Assembly: GCF_003217495.1 (NCBI RefSeq)
Contig: NZ_QJSW01000016.1
Coordinates: 50,798-114,797 of the forward strand
Direction: 5' to 3'
Length of the DNA: 64,000 nucleotides
Origin: Paenibacillus barcinonensis
Lineage (GTDB): Bacteria > Bacillota > Bacilli > Paenibacillales > Paenibacillaceae
Shown: positions 9,001 through 17,163 of the stretch, piece by piece
How the letters are laid out: every line of letters starts with the position of its first letter
Position numbering within the stretch: the stretch's first letter is position 1
Program-made: the position numbers and the translations under genes
The notes under the pieces: generated by a model
Told to the model about the DNA's origin: nothing
Seen by the model: the letters and a program-made list of their open reading frames with translations, nothing else
Databases searched by the model: none

Positions 9001-10621
9001 TTTTTACACTCTTCGCCAAAATGACTTCTTCAATATTTTTACGACCTTCCTTGGTCGTGCCATCCTGTGTATTCACGGTATTCACTACTGTCTCATTAGC
9101 GTATATACGCGGTATCGCTTGCGTTTTGTATTCAATCTCATAAGCTTTGTTAATATCACTGTTGAATTGAAGCTTGAACCCCTCCTCAAAGCCTGTGCCA
9201 GCACCACTCACTGTGTAATCAGAGGCAACAGCCAGCGTTTTTGCCCCAGGGCGACCATCCGATTGAATCTCGACTTCATACACATTCAGTGATCCTGCTA
9301 CAAGTCTTTGCTTCGCCGTATCAAAACGATCCTCCAGCCACGCATTAGCTTGTGCAATCGTTTGCTGATTATAGTTATACTGCACCTTCCAAGTAATCGT
9401 CTGAGTAGCCGGATCGTATGCACTCTCTTGTCCCGACTTGTTCAGAGGTTCATTGAAACTGACCGTCACACGGCCAACATCGGATTCCTTGTACTCGCTT
9501 TGATCCGCAGTCAGCGTCACCTCATTGGCATACACTACTCCCGTATAAGGAGCACTCGTTGGTGCCTGAACACTTGTTGTGTAGGTGATGCGATATGCTT
9601 TGTCGATATTGCCCAGGTTCACTGGGAACTGAGTTGCTGTGTTGACAATCTGGCCTTCCTTCACAGAACCGTTTAACTGAACCTGCAGCTCGCGGATCTC
9701 GATACTCCCCTGAAGCGAAAGCTCTGGTGGCAGTGTATCCTCCAGAACAACATTGGTCATGCTCTTCTCGCCTTGGTTAAAATCTACTGTCCATTCAATC
9801 TCATCCGAGTTGAAATTATTTTTGTTTGCTTTTCCGAACTTCTGAAGTTCATCCTTTGCGGTATTTGCAAAATTTACATCAATAGGGCCTTGGCCTACAC
9901 CGCTAAAGTCAATCCTCTGTTTCAGTCCGTCTTCCATCTTGCTCTCGTCAAATTTAAGCCACACATAGAAGTTCCCTTCCAATTGGGCGTGTTCGAGCAT
10001 CTCATTAAAAGTAAATGCAATTGTACCGTCCGGGTTCACGACGTATTCGCCAACACCCCCATCCAGATTGCCTCTCAGCTGTGAGCCTATAATAAATTTG
10101 TCAGGCAAACGGAAAGTAAAGGTCGATCCATCTCCGTAAGAGTGGGCATCATTCTCAAACGCCCATTTGAAAACAACTGCAACCTCATCCGATATTCGTG
10201 GACGAATATCTTCAATCTTGTCTCCTTTAACTTCGATCTGACCGTTGCCATTGTATTCCGGCTTCTGATTGTACATTTGTACATCGGTAATCAGGTTCTC
10301 CTGAATTTCTGAAGCTACGGCAGCGGCAGCCAAGGGAGATACACTTGCCGTTTCGGATTTGTCGGGAGTTGCAGTAAGTTCCGTCTCCTCGGTCTCCAGC
10401 GATGTTTTTCCATCCGCAGTAGCATCAGCACCATTATCTACCTGATGTTCAGGAAGCTTGCTCTCCTCCTCTGCAGATGGTGAAGATGGATCATTCATTG
10501 TACCGACTGACATATGATTTGTGTCATCCTGAGCATACACCGTTGATGTTAAGACCAGCCCTTGCAGCAATTGCGTCACCAGCAACAGTGCAATCAACAT
10601 GATGCTCACTCGTTTCTTCAT
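6062..10621 (-). CDS. LPKTG-anchored, multi-domain Cna-type surface adhesin
   Basis: A 1519-residue exported protein. Residues 1-30 are a signal peptide ending VYA. An acidic low-complexity stretch (31-105) precedes a series of about six beta-rich modules of roughly 120-150 residues (105-970), each with a core like EIEWTVDFN ... VLEDTL ... GSLKVYELEL ... AYRVVYQTS, resembling collagen-binding/Cna adhesive modules. Four CnaB/SpaA-type domains follow (about 970-1065, 1070-1165, 1167-1255, 1254-1355; each with LEGAVFAIY-like and LVEIQAP-like ends). A Pro/Gly/Thr-rich wall-spanning stalk (1360-1480) leads to LPKTGE at 1482, a hydrophobic helix and RRREKFQH. ATG 10621 was chosen because GGAGG lies 11 bases upstream; the longer start would include this site. 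CnaB domains commonly form intramolecular isopeptide bonds. The ligand is unknown. Confidence 0.92.
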   Translation of the reverse strand: MKKRVSIMLIALLLVTQLLQGLVLTSTVYAQDDTNHMSVGTMNDPSSPSAEEESKLPEHQVDNGADATADGKTSLETEETELTATPDKSETASVSPLAAAAVASEIQENLITDVQMYNQKPEYNGNGQIEVKGDKIEDIRPRISDEVAVVFKWAFENDAHSYGDGSTFTFRLPDKFIIGSQLRGNLDGGVGEYVVNPDGTIAFTFNEMLEHAQLEGNFYVWLKFDESKMEDGLKQRIDFSGVGQGPIDVNFANTAKDELQKFGKANKNNFNSDEIEWTVDFNQGEKSMTNVVLEDTLPPELSLQGSIEIRELQVQLNGSVKEGQIVNTATQFPVNLGNIDKAYRITYTTSVQAPTSAPYTGVVYANEVTLTADQSEYKESDVGRVTVSFNEPLNKSGQESAYDPATQTITWKVQYNYNQQTIAQANAWLEDRFDTAKQRLVAGSLNVYEVEIQSDGRPGAKTLAVASDYTVSGAGTGFEEGFKLQFNSDINKAYEIEYKTQAIPRIYANETVVNTVNTQDGTTKEGRKNIEEVILAKSVKSEDFNAKEIEWQIVLNRDQKEMTDIVITDDYTGRHMKLVPGSLRITGDQQDQFELAPAVADPSDVNFEKGFTIRLKPDGIIDKQHVITYKTSFDPTAGMPTNNEYRNTATLNWKEADVAQTAITKSAVVRPQNYTIENGNKRGDYSARDKAMTWTIDVNYNLFDIQHAILKDAYTGNQSFVDGSLKVYELELKGANNVTSVGDEVTISSAQFQLDPDGKGFTLNLGDIGKKAYRVVYQTSLDGEFAVEGSYSNHAVLTDGAGGPVRFDKTAAVTPAHGGVYVNKTGHQVGTSDLASWVVNMNPSQSFVAAGSRLTDTLSDNQILLADSLKLYEVQLPANNSGNISVKAGLVDPSKYELVVEGNTFTFTFKNDINTAYLLEYQSFINADHGERIENKVEYAGQSSSVVGEGNQSGIRVSMAGAGGGASTGMGKVKVYKVDDTGQPLEGAVFAIYNASGTILLETLKATDENGMAESSRKYRLHLTNGVPYRLKEVTAPAGYLPDPNFASASGQTILFKDAEAAFEIINEQIHQGFELTKRDAADSTKVLEGAVFALYHIQGSTREKLDELTTGVSGRIAKGDLEAGTYELVEIQAPDFYMVDSTPIPFTITVNQTQIVTLTKTNQIGTGGKLTLTKVNAKDQSPLSRVEFELRDSANSVVDTGVTNQQGIIEFSNLTYGVYTLVETKAEGFVIENPETKVSITQPETQITIENKENDRSVKLVKYNASRTQHLQGAVFELRAQSAVMGPDGEWLFNVVAGIDPAALTTDLHGELHVQQLEPNTYQLIEVKAPSGYQLDQTPVTFEITNQQTEAIVVSKTNQAIPSSGGPSEPYNPGTPSTGGTPDPTKPGAPVKETPGISVPGKVVTDPSEPAEENGGTGKPQNPAEVTPSAPEAGDGDGTETQVTEGDGTGEENVVTPPVGADSESEVSSGNSSHTSAQGMLPKTGEESSIAYTVSGLMLMAIGSTAFLYFRRREKFQH

Positions 10622-10791
10622 GTTCCACGTATCCTCCTCGTTCATATGGTTAGCCAACGCCGAGGAATAGAATAACAGGGCGACCTATACAAATCATAGA
10701 CAACGAACAATCGCGCAAAACGTTTACCAATTCATATGACAACGCTTGGTAGTTTAATGAAATACACACCGTTCAGTGCGTCCTACCCTCC

Positions 10792-11682
10792 TCATATCTC
10801 GAAAGTCTTGATAAAGTTCCTCGCGCTCTTGGAGAGGTAACGATCCTTGATCCATATCAAACCCACTTCCGAATAGAGCTCTGTATGCGATAGTTCATAC
10901 AAGGCAATACTCGTCAGCGGAAACGAAGCGAGTACCGACTTCGGCAGGATCGTCGCACCGATACCTGCGGTCACCAACGCGAGAATAATTGCGACGCTGG
11001 AACACTCGCATAAAATATGTGGTTCATGGCCAGACTCACGAAACGACTTCAATACACGGTCATGCATGCCGGTGGTCAAATCACTTTTCAAGCTGAGAAA
11101 AGGATACTGAGCCATCTCGCCCATCTCCAACCTTCGATCTTCTGAAGCTTGAGGCCAACTACTGGGTATTAGGGCGACGAACGGATCGGGAGGCAGGTGT
11201 ATTACAGTGTAACGATCAGGATCGGAAGCAGCTTCAAAAGGAAGACGTGCAACAATGAGCTCCAGGTTCCGTTTCTCGAGTTGGTCCCCAAGAAGGAAGT
11301 GGTCACCTTCGTTGATTTTGAAGGTAACGCGTGGGTACAGTTCGTGGAACCGCTCGATCCGCTGTGGCAGTAGAGAAACGCAAGAAACGACCGAGCCGAT
11401 CGAGAGCGTACCATGAACACCCTCGTCCAGTTCCTGCACCTCCTCGATCGTCTCTTGGAACTGGCATAGAAGCTGCTCTGCTCGTTGACGTAGAAGCTGG
11501 CCCGCGTGCGTGAGTGTCAGGCGTTTGCCGCTGCGGTCAAACAAAGTAACGCCAAGCTCACTCTCAAGAAGCTTCATCTGCCTGCTGAGAGGCGGCTGCT
11601 CCATATTCAAACGCTTGGCTGCGCTGGTAACTTGTCCTTCCTCAGCGACTGCAACAAAATATCGAAGCTGGCGAATATCCAT
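10792..11682 (-). CDS. LysR-family transcriptional regulator
   Basis: A 296-residue protein with an N-terminal winged helix-turn-helix (MDIRQLRYFVAVAEEGQVTSAAKRLN ... PLSRQMKLLE, about 1-60) and a C-terminal effector-binding domain with two alpha/beta lobes (about 90-290). ATG 11682 has AAGGAGG upstream, though with a 12-base spacing; an alternative ATG at 11706 would add 8 residues and lacks a good site. It is divergent from ilvE, and an inverted repeat with an extra half-site lies between the two, the usual LysR layout. It probably controls ilvE and itself. The effector is unknown. Confidence 0.93.
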   Translation of the reverse strand: MDIRQLRYFVAVAEEGQVTSAAKRLNMEQPPLSRQMKLLESELGVTLFDRSGKRLTLTHAGQLLRQRAEQLLCQFQETIEEVQELDEGVHGTLSIGSVVSCVSLLPQRIERFHELYPRVTFKINEGDHFLLGDQLEKRNLELIVARLPFEAASDPDRYTVIHLPPDPFVALIPSSWPQASEDRRLEMGEMAQYPFLSLKSDLTTGMHDRVLKSFRESGHEPHILCECSSVAIILALVTAGIGATILPKSVLASFPLTSIALYELSHTELYSEVGLIWIKDRYLSKSARNFIKTFEI

Positions 11683-11704
11683 TCGATGCGTAGGCCTCCT
11701 TGTC

Positions 11705-11757
11705 ATATACCTTAAAGGTATATTCTTTCTACAAAATAGATATTTCCAATATACCTT
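11705..11757. promoter_or_regulatory. LysR-type operator between the regulator and ilvE
   Basis: ATATACCTT-A-AAGGTATAT at 11705-11723 is a perfect 9-bp inverted repeat with a 1-base spacer. The same half-site ATATACCTT recurs at 11749-11757. This matches the recognition-site plus activation-site pattern of LysR regulators, with the second site close to the expected -35 region of ilvE. Confidence 0.7.
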
Positions 11758-11809
11758 GCTAATAGTTACTATACAATTAACAAATACATCAACTAAGGGT
11801 GGCGTAACA

Positions 11810-12880
11810 ATGATGCAGCCAATTCATATCGAACACACGAGCGCTCCTAAACCAAGACCGAAGGCTAGCGACATAGGGTTTGGAAAATATTTTACGGATC
11901 ATATGTTCATTCTCGACTATGATGCTGCGAGAGGATGGCATGATGCGCGAATTTTACCGTACCAGCCGATTACACTGGATCCAGCGGCCAAAGTATTCCA
12001 CTATGGGCAGTCGATCTTCGAAGGGCTTAAAGCGTACAGGACCGAAGCAGGTAATCTCGTGCTGTTCCGTCCCGAAATGAACATAAAGCGATTAAACCTC
12101 TCGAATGACCGAATGAGTATCCCGGTAATTGATGAGGAACTGGTGCTTGAAGCGCTGCATCAGTTGGTCTTGATCGATCAACATTGGATTCCGGACGCGC
12201 CCGGGACGTCACTCTATATTAGGCCTTTTGTGATCGCAACAGAGGAGCTGTTGGGAGTCTCGCCATCGGAACAGTATAAGTTCATGATCATCATGTCGCC
12301 AGTCGGAGCTTATTATGAAGAGGGAGTCAAGCCTGTTTCTATCTATGTAGAATCTGAGTTTGTTCGTGCAGTGGCGGGCGGGGTTGGTCATGTGAAAACC
12401 GCCGGTAATTATGCGGCAGGGCTAAAAGCGCAGGAGGGCGCGACGTTGCAGGGCTGCGCGCAGGTGCTCTGGCTCGATGGGATACATCGCAAATATGTGG
12501 AGGAAGTTGGCAGCATGAATGTGTTCTTCCACCTCGGCGACAAGATCGTAACGCCTGCGTTGACAGGTGGTCTGTTGCCAGGTATTACGCGGGATTCCGT
12601 CATCCATTTGCTACGGTATTGGGGGTTGAAGGTGGAAGAGCGTCTGTTCTCAATCGACGAACTGGTTCAGGTGCAGAAGGACGGTAATCTCAAGGAGATG
12701 TTTGGCACTGGTACAGCGGCGGTTATTTCCCCGGTCGGATCGTTAGTTTGGAAAGGCGAGAGGCTGACGATCGGTGACGGATCAATCGGTGAGCTGGCTG
12801 CACACTTGTATGAGACGATAACAGGTATCCAAATCGGACGAATCGAGGACCCATTCAATTGGCGGGTCGTTCTTAAATAG
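11810..12880 (+). CDS. ilvE: branched-chain amino-acid aminotransferase
   Basis: A 356-residue PLP enzyme of fold type IV that transfers the amino group between glutamate and the 2-oxo acids of leucine, isoleucine and valine. Seen: YGQSIFEGLKAYR near residue 64, the active-site lysine K196 in GHVKTAGNYAAG, and the cofactor-phosphate region LLPGITRDSVI and GTGTAAVISPVG. The length is typical for the long (BCAT-II-like) form. AAGGGTGG upstream supports ATG 11810 (a second ATG follows immediately). It stands alone behind a divergent LysR gene rather than in an ilv operon, which suggests a catabolic or specialised role, or specific LysR control. A terminator follows directly. Confidence 0.93.
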   Translation: MMQPIHIEHTSAPKPRPKASDIGFGKYFTDHMFILDYDAARGWHDARILPYQPITLDPAAKVFHYGQSIFEGLKAYRTEAGNLVLFRPEMNIKRLNLSNDRMSIPVIDEELVLEALHQLVLIDQHWIPDAPGTSLYIRPFVIATEELLGVSPSEQYKFMIIMSPVGAYYEEGVKPVSIYVESEFVRAVAGGVGHVKTAGNYAAGLKAQEGATLQGCAQVLWLDGIHRKYVEEVGSMNVFFHLGDKIVTPALTGGLLPGITRDSVIHLLRYWGLKVEERLFSIDELVQVQKDGNLKEMFGTGTAAVISPVGSLVWKGERLTIGDGSIGELAAHLYETITGIQIGRIEDPFNWRVVLK

Positions 12881-12887
12881 CAAATGT

Positions 12888-12933
12888 AAAAAGGATAGAG
12901 TGTACAGATGTAATCTGAATCTCTATCCTTTTT
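12888..12933 (+). terminator. ilvE terminator
   Basis: AAAAAGGATAGAG (12888-12900) pairs with CTCTATCCTTTTT (12921-12933), ending in a T-run. Confidence 0.85.
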
Positions 12934-13114
12934 ATATTTCATCAATAGTATATCTAAAATTGTATTCCATTCCATCAGGCTACTGGTTAGAGTAGGATTT
13001 TTCCGATTTTTATAAAATCCTTCAGGCTGCCCTTGTTAGAGTGGTGCATTTGATTAATATTACGGTGTAGATGAGACGCTTGATTGATGTTATAACCTGG
13101 CTGTGTGCTCTCTA

Positions 13115-14242
13115 CTATAAGGCCCAGGTGATTTTGACACGCAGGTCTGTAGTGCCCTCCATTTTAGATACAAAATAAGATATTGATTTCATGCCTAATT
13201 GATACAAGTCCTGCAAATCTTCAATTAGACTACTCTCGGTGCCCTTATACCTGAACGTCAGCGAGGTACCGCCATCCTTCAGCACCGTTTGAACTTTGGT
13301 TTTCAGCACCTTTCGCTCCTTAACGGCGTCCTGCTCGTCATATAAAGAATACTCCAGTGCATGATAGAGCTTCTCATAGGCCTCCTTCTTGCTTCCTCCA
13401 GCCTTCACCAGTTGAAGCAATGCATCGCGGTAAGGCGCAGATGCCACAGGATACTTGTTGTTGCCTGTCCAGACGTGATCACGCGCCATCTCCTTGTCAC
13501 TTAACAAGTAGTAGCTGTGGCTCACGATGCCTTTGCGGTCAGGCGTCGGGTCATCCCACGTTGTATCCATGTGATACCATTTGCCGTCCAGCTTCACCAG
13601 GTTCCAGGCGTGGAGCTGTCCGCCTGCTGTTCCTTCAACGATACGATTTTCAATTCCCACACGCTCCAGCATGCGGTAAGCAAGCAAGGAATATCCCTGA
13701 CATACGGTACTGCCTGTGGCCAGACCGTCATATGCTGTATATTTTTTCAAAGAAGTATCATAAGATAGATTAAGCACAATCCAATCATGAATCACTTTTA
13801 CTTTCTCATGGCTGGTCATGCCGGGTTTGATAATTTCTTTGAGTACATTAGCAACTTTCTGGTTCACATAATCGGTCTGTGCTTTGGTCTCACGATAAGA
13901 GAGTGTCACATTGACCTCGGCTGAAGTATTCGAGCCTTTATAGTTAAACGCATAGCTTTTCACCGTATATTGAATATAGGGGTCACTCTTCATCGCTTCG
14001 TCGATGGAGGTCTGTAGCTGTTTCTTGAGGCCCTTCACATTGCCCTTGTAGGTAAACACCAGTTCCTCTGTACGCTGTGACATCGCATTTAACAACGTCT
14101 GACGTAAATCCGTCGCTGTAGACAGTTCCGAATTACCTGAGGCGGCATATAATTGATCCAGGTCAACCGTACGCGGCAGCCAGGCCGCAATGAGACAACC
14201 TGCCAGTAATAAGGTCATCACTCGTTTACCATTTTTGCCCAT
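13115..14242 (-). CDS. exported transglutaminase-like protein
   Basis: A 375-residue protein with an N-terminal signal (about 1-34; the LLAGC at 12-16 could be a lipobox, but the hydrophobic stretch continues past it). Residues about 135-250 form a transglutaminase-like core: HDWIVLNLSYD, C181 (GSTVCQGYS), H211 (LHAWN) and D226 (MDTTWDDP), i.e. an intact Cys-His-Asp triad. Two similar modules flank it (FTYKGNVKGLKKQLQ ... near 63-118 and FRYKGTESSLIEDLQ ... near 320-375), which looks like an internal duplication split by the catalytic domain. It may act as a cell-envelope protease or cross-linking enzyme. The substrate is unknown. Confidence 0.82.
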   Translation of the reverse strand: MGKNGKRVMTLLLAGCLIAAWLPRTVDLDQLYAASGNSELSTATDLRQTLLNAMSQRTEELVFTYKGNVKGLKKQLQTSIDEAMKSDPYIQYTVKSYAFNYKGSNTSAEVNVTLSYRETKAQTDYVNQKVANVLKEIIKPGMTSHEKVKVIHDWIVLNLSYDTSLKKYTAYDGLATGSTVCQGYSLLAYRMLERVGIENRIVEGTAGGQLHAWNLVKLDGKWYHMDTTWDDPTPDRKGIVSHSYYLLSDKEMARDHVWTGNNKYPVASAPYRDALLQLVKAGGSKKEAYEKLYHALEYSLYDEQDAVKERKVLKTKVQTVLKDGGTSLTFRYKGTESSLIEDLQDLYQLGMKSISYFVSKMEGTTDLRVKITWAL

Positions 14243-14348
14243 GAAAGGAACCCACCCCTCTTCGCTACATGATCATGCTTTATTGTATCATAAAACCTTT
14301 TGCTTTCCCCGTTCTATATTTCTTATTTTAACATGCACAAAAGAAACA

Positions 14349-14369
14349 GGAACCTCCTACGGAAGGTCC
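14349..14369 (-). terminator. possible terminator after the SLH protein gene
   Basis: On the minus strand GGACCT/AGGTTCC form a hairpin with one bulge, followed by GTTTCTTTTG. Downstream of the SLH gene. Weak. Confidence 0.4.
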
Positions 14370-14492
14370 CTTAATCTTTCATTCATGCATCACATTTCCC
14401 GCTTCATTCATCCTATGTCTTCTCTGTGAAAAATATGAGAAGCACTGCTAAATGGCAGAGGAATGACAGTGCATCGAAACTTCTGTCTGATA

Positions 14493-16892
14493 TTAATAGA
14501 GGCGACTGCTACTCATAAAGTGGTCTGTCTTCCCCTGTAGCTTGGCAAGACGTTCGAGGACCTGGGCCGCTTCAGCTACCGTTACTTTACGGGCAGGCAT
14601 AAATCTGCCCTCAATGGAAGGTAGCAATCCAAGCTTGAGGCTTAGCGATACCGCTCCCTTGTTGCTGATCGCACCAGCATCTGCAATGTTAGGCAAATCG
14701 GATGGCAGTGCATAGAATCCAGCCATCTTCTCGTAACGCAGAATGCGTACAAGCAGTACCGCCAGTTCTTCGCGAGTCATCTCTTCCTCGGGCTTCAGCT
14801 TCTTCTCAACATCTGCCAAGCCAAGCCAGCGCTGATCCAACAGCACTTTTACAGACTTGTAATACGGACTATCTATCGTAACGTCAGCAAAAAGCTTGTT
14901 ACTGCTATCGCTGTTATAATACATATCCATGTTCGGGTTGATTGCCCGCGCCAAGTAGTCAAACCAATCACCACGGGTAATCACCCGATCTGGGAATACA
15001 CGTCCCTGCTCATCCGGTAGCAATACACGGTGCTTTGTCATGCTTTGCAAGGCTGATTCGGCAATATGACCAGCGATGTCTGCCGGCTCTGCCGGAGGTG
15101 CTGAATCAGCTCCAAAATTCGTGAAGAACCATTCGCCTTTATTGGCATCCAGCATCTCATACAGATTATAGATGGACTTCATGTCGCTGACAGGTACGTA
15201 AGCCAGGTTAATACCCAAAGGTGCTGGTTCATTATAGCCTAGAATGTATCCACCATAACGTGCGTAATTCAGCATTAATTTGTACTTTTGCAAATAAAGC
15301 TGCTTGGCCTGCTCCTCGCTAATCTCCGGTTTGATGCTCGCAGGAAGCTGTTCAGACGTTGCCACCACATGTGTATAGAACTCATTAATCGCTCCGTCGT
15401 TCATAACCTGCACTTGTGCCGTGTCATCCTGAACCTGAATACCATTCATATAACGCTGGAACAGGAAGGTACGGGCATTGTCCGTTTCAATAACTTTTTT
15501 CAGCCGGAACTGCTCTTTGGCATTCGGGACAACGGAGATCATTGTATTCATTGCCAGCTTCTCAGCCTGCTGTGCAGTGATTTCCTTACGCTGCTTCTCC
15601 TGATCCGGCTTCTCCTGTCCCATCTCTGGTCCGACCCGATGCATCAATGTATAGCTGTATATCTGGCCGGTCACCGCGTCAACCTGAGCCGAAATGTCCC
15701 GCATGAACATGTAGGATATGTTCGCATTGCGATTGCTCCAGCTCAGACTCCATACCTGATTGTTTGTGCTCCCATAATCCCCCTTGTTTAACTGGCTATG
15801 ATCGAGCTTGTAATCCTTCGGTATTTCAAAGTGGGCTGCTACACGCTCCGCCGCCTGCTGTACATTCAAGCGTGAGCCACTTGCTGCGGTAAAGGCCGAT
15901 GCCGTCCCCGTTACTTTTTTATTTTGCAGCTCTCCGCTCTTGTTCTCCGCTTTACCCGTCAATGTGTCAATTCGCTCTAATGTATTGGCATTGATCGGCC
16001 CCATGCTGTTGCCCTTTGGCAAATAACCAAGAATATAGGACTGGCCAAGCTTGGAAGAAAGACGGGTCTTGGAGATATACGCAAGCTCGACTTCGAACTC
16101 ATTTTCAAAGATCTTTCTCGCTTGCTCCTCTGATGCCTTTGGCTGGGAGGAAGGATATTTCGCCGCGATGGTTGTACGTGAATAAGCTGTCGCCTGTCCT
16201 CTTTCATCCACACTTATGTAGACTCTCTCTGCCTCGGATACGATGCCGTCATGTTTGAGCTGGTAGGCAAACTGATATTGTTTGCGGCCAAACAGTGCTT
16301 CCTGCTCCATCGGAGAATAAAGATCACCCAAACTCACATACTCGTCTGCCTTAAGTCCGGGAATAGCCTGGTACATCATGTCCAAAGCGGTCTTCTCTGC
16401 TTCTTCCCTCGTCAGTCGAGTATTGGAAGCCTCCAGGTGATTTTCTACAAATTCAGAGGGCAGATGAACATTTAATACTTCCCCTGTACCTGCATGTACG
16501 CTCGCTCCGAATCCCATAGAATGGTTGCCCTGTGTAATCTGGAATCCGATATCCCAAGCCTTGTAATCCGGCGGAGGATACGAACTCGGCGAATCAAATT
16601 TGACAGACGAGATCGTTGCCTTTTTTAATATTGGAAATAGCTTTAATATATTGTCAGCGGCTTGCCTGGATGAGATCTTTGCACCCTGCGGCACGTCATT
16701 GCTTGTTGCATCCTGTTGATTATTTCCCCCTGTTACGGCTTCATTCACTGAGCCAGCTTCCGCCTGAGCAGCGGATGCGCTGCCTGTCAAGCCCGGCGCC
16801 TGTGTCGTAAACAGCAGTGTCGCCATCGCAGTGGCTGCGGCCTTGGCTGTGAACGTTTTAAGCCTTCCATTCATGTTCCAATCCCAACTCAA
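14493..16892 (-). CDS. S-layer-homology protein with YcdB/YcdC-type repeats
   Basis: A 799-residue exported protein. The signal peptide ends in GSASAAQA (near residue 42). The body (about 70-590) holds repeated PepSY-like YcdB/YcdC modules, seen as AEKTALDMMYQAIPGLKADEY, EQARKIFENEFEVEL, QQAEKLAMNTMISVVPNAKE and EEQAKQLYLQKYKLMLNY. Three SLH modules (about 610-790: FPDRVITRGDWFDYLARAI; FADVTIDSPYYKSVKVLLDQ; IADAGAISNKGAVSLSLKLG) would bind pyruvylated wall polymer. TTG 16892 was chosen because AAGGGAGAGG lies 8 bases upstream; the first ATG at 16919 has no site, and ATG 16874 is the alternative. The function is unknown; PepSY-like modules often inhibit or regulate peptidases. Confidence 0.85.
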   Translation of the reverse strand: MSWDWNMNGRLKTFTAKAAATAMATLLFTTQAPGLTGSASAAQAEAGSVNEAVTGGNNQQDATSNDVPQGAKISSRQAADNILKLFPILKKATISSVKFDSPSSYPPPDYKAWDIGFQITQGNHSMGFGASVHAGTGEVLNVHLPSEFVENHLEASNTRLTREEAEKTALDMMYQAIPGLKADEYVSLGDLYSPMEQEALFGRKQYQFAYQLKHDGIVSEAERVYISVDERGQATAYSRTTIAAKYPSSQPKASEEQARKIFENEFEVELAYISKTRLSSKLGQSYILGYLPKGNSMGPINANTLERIDTLTGKAENKSGELQNKKVTGTASAFTAASGSRLNVQQAAERVAAHFEIPKDYKLDHSQLNKGDYGSTNNQVWSLSWSNRNANISYMFMRDISAQVDAVTGQIYSYTLMHRVGPEMGQEKPDQEKQRKEITAQQAEKLAMNTMISVVPNAKEQFRLKKVIETDNARTFLFQRYMNGIQVQDDTAQVQVMNDGAINEFYTHVVATSEQLPASIKPEISEEQAKQLYLQKYKLMLNYARYGGYILGYNEPAPLGINLAYVPVSDMKSIYNLYEMLDANKGEWFFTNFGADSAPPAEPADIAGHIAESALQSMTKHRVLLPDEQGRVFPDRVITRGDWFDYLARAINPNMDMYYNSDSSNKLFADVTIDSPYYKSVKVLLDQRWLGLADVEKKLKPEEEMTREELAVLLVRILRYEKMAGFYALPSDLPNIADAGAISNKGAVSLSLKLGLLPSIEGRFMPARKVTVAEAAQVLERLAKLQGKTDHFMSSSRLY

Positions 16893-17048
16893 AATGGTTA
16901 CCTCTCCCTTCATTTTCATGCGAAATGCATGATGAATACTTTTGTATGAATTTTACCATTCAACTCTATGATACCATAAGCTTCCTTTTTAATCGCTGTT
17001 TTCCGGGTAATTTACAATTGTGAATTTTTGTATAGTTTATCTTCATAA

Positions 17049-17073
17049 CAAAAAAACGCCAATTCCATTGGCG
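17049..17073 (-). terminator. terminator after the alpha/beta hydrolase gene
   Basis: CGCCAAT/ATTGGCG stem with a 3-base loop (17057-17073), with eight A on the plus strand giving a T-run on the minus strand. Confidence 0.85.
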
Positions 17074-17163
17074 CCTTCTCATAGGTACTCATTTCTTTAA
17101 TACATCAGGATACAACGGCTTAGTTCTCTGTGCTGCTTCTGCCCGGCTCCGAACAGCCGGGTG

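Noticed and set aside
8468..9292. 274-codon plus-strand frame inside the adhesin gene
   Set aside because: Shadow frame opposite a repeat-rich coding region; no ribosome binding site and implausible composition.
11795..11810. AGGGTGG before ilvE as a T-box core
   Set aside because: There is no T-box stem I, specifier or antiterminator upstream; the sequence is simply the ribosome binding site.
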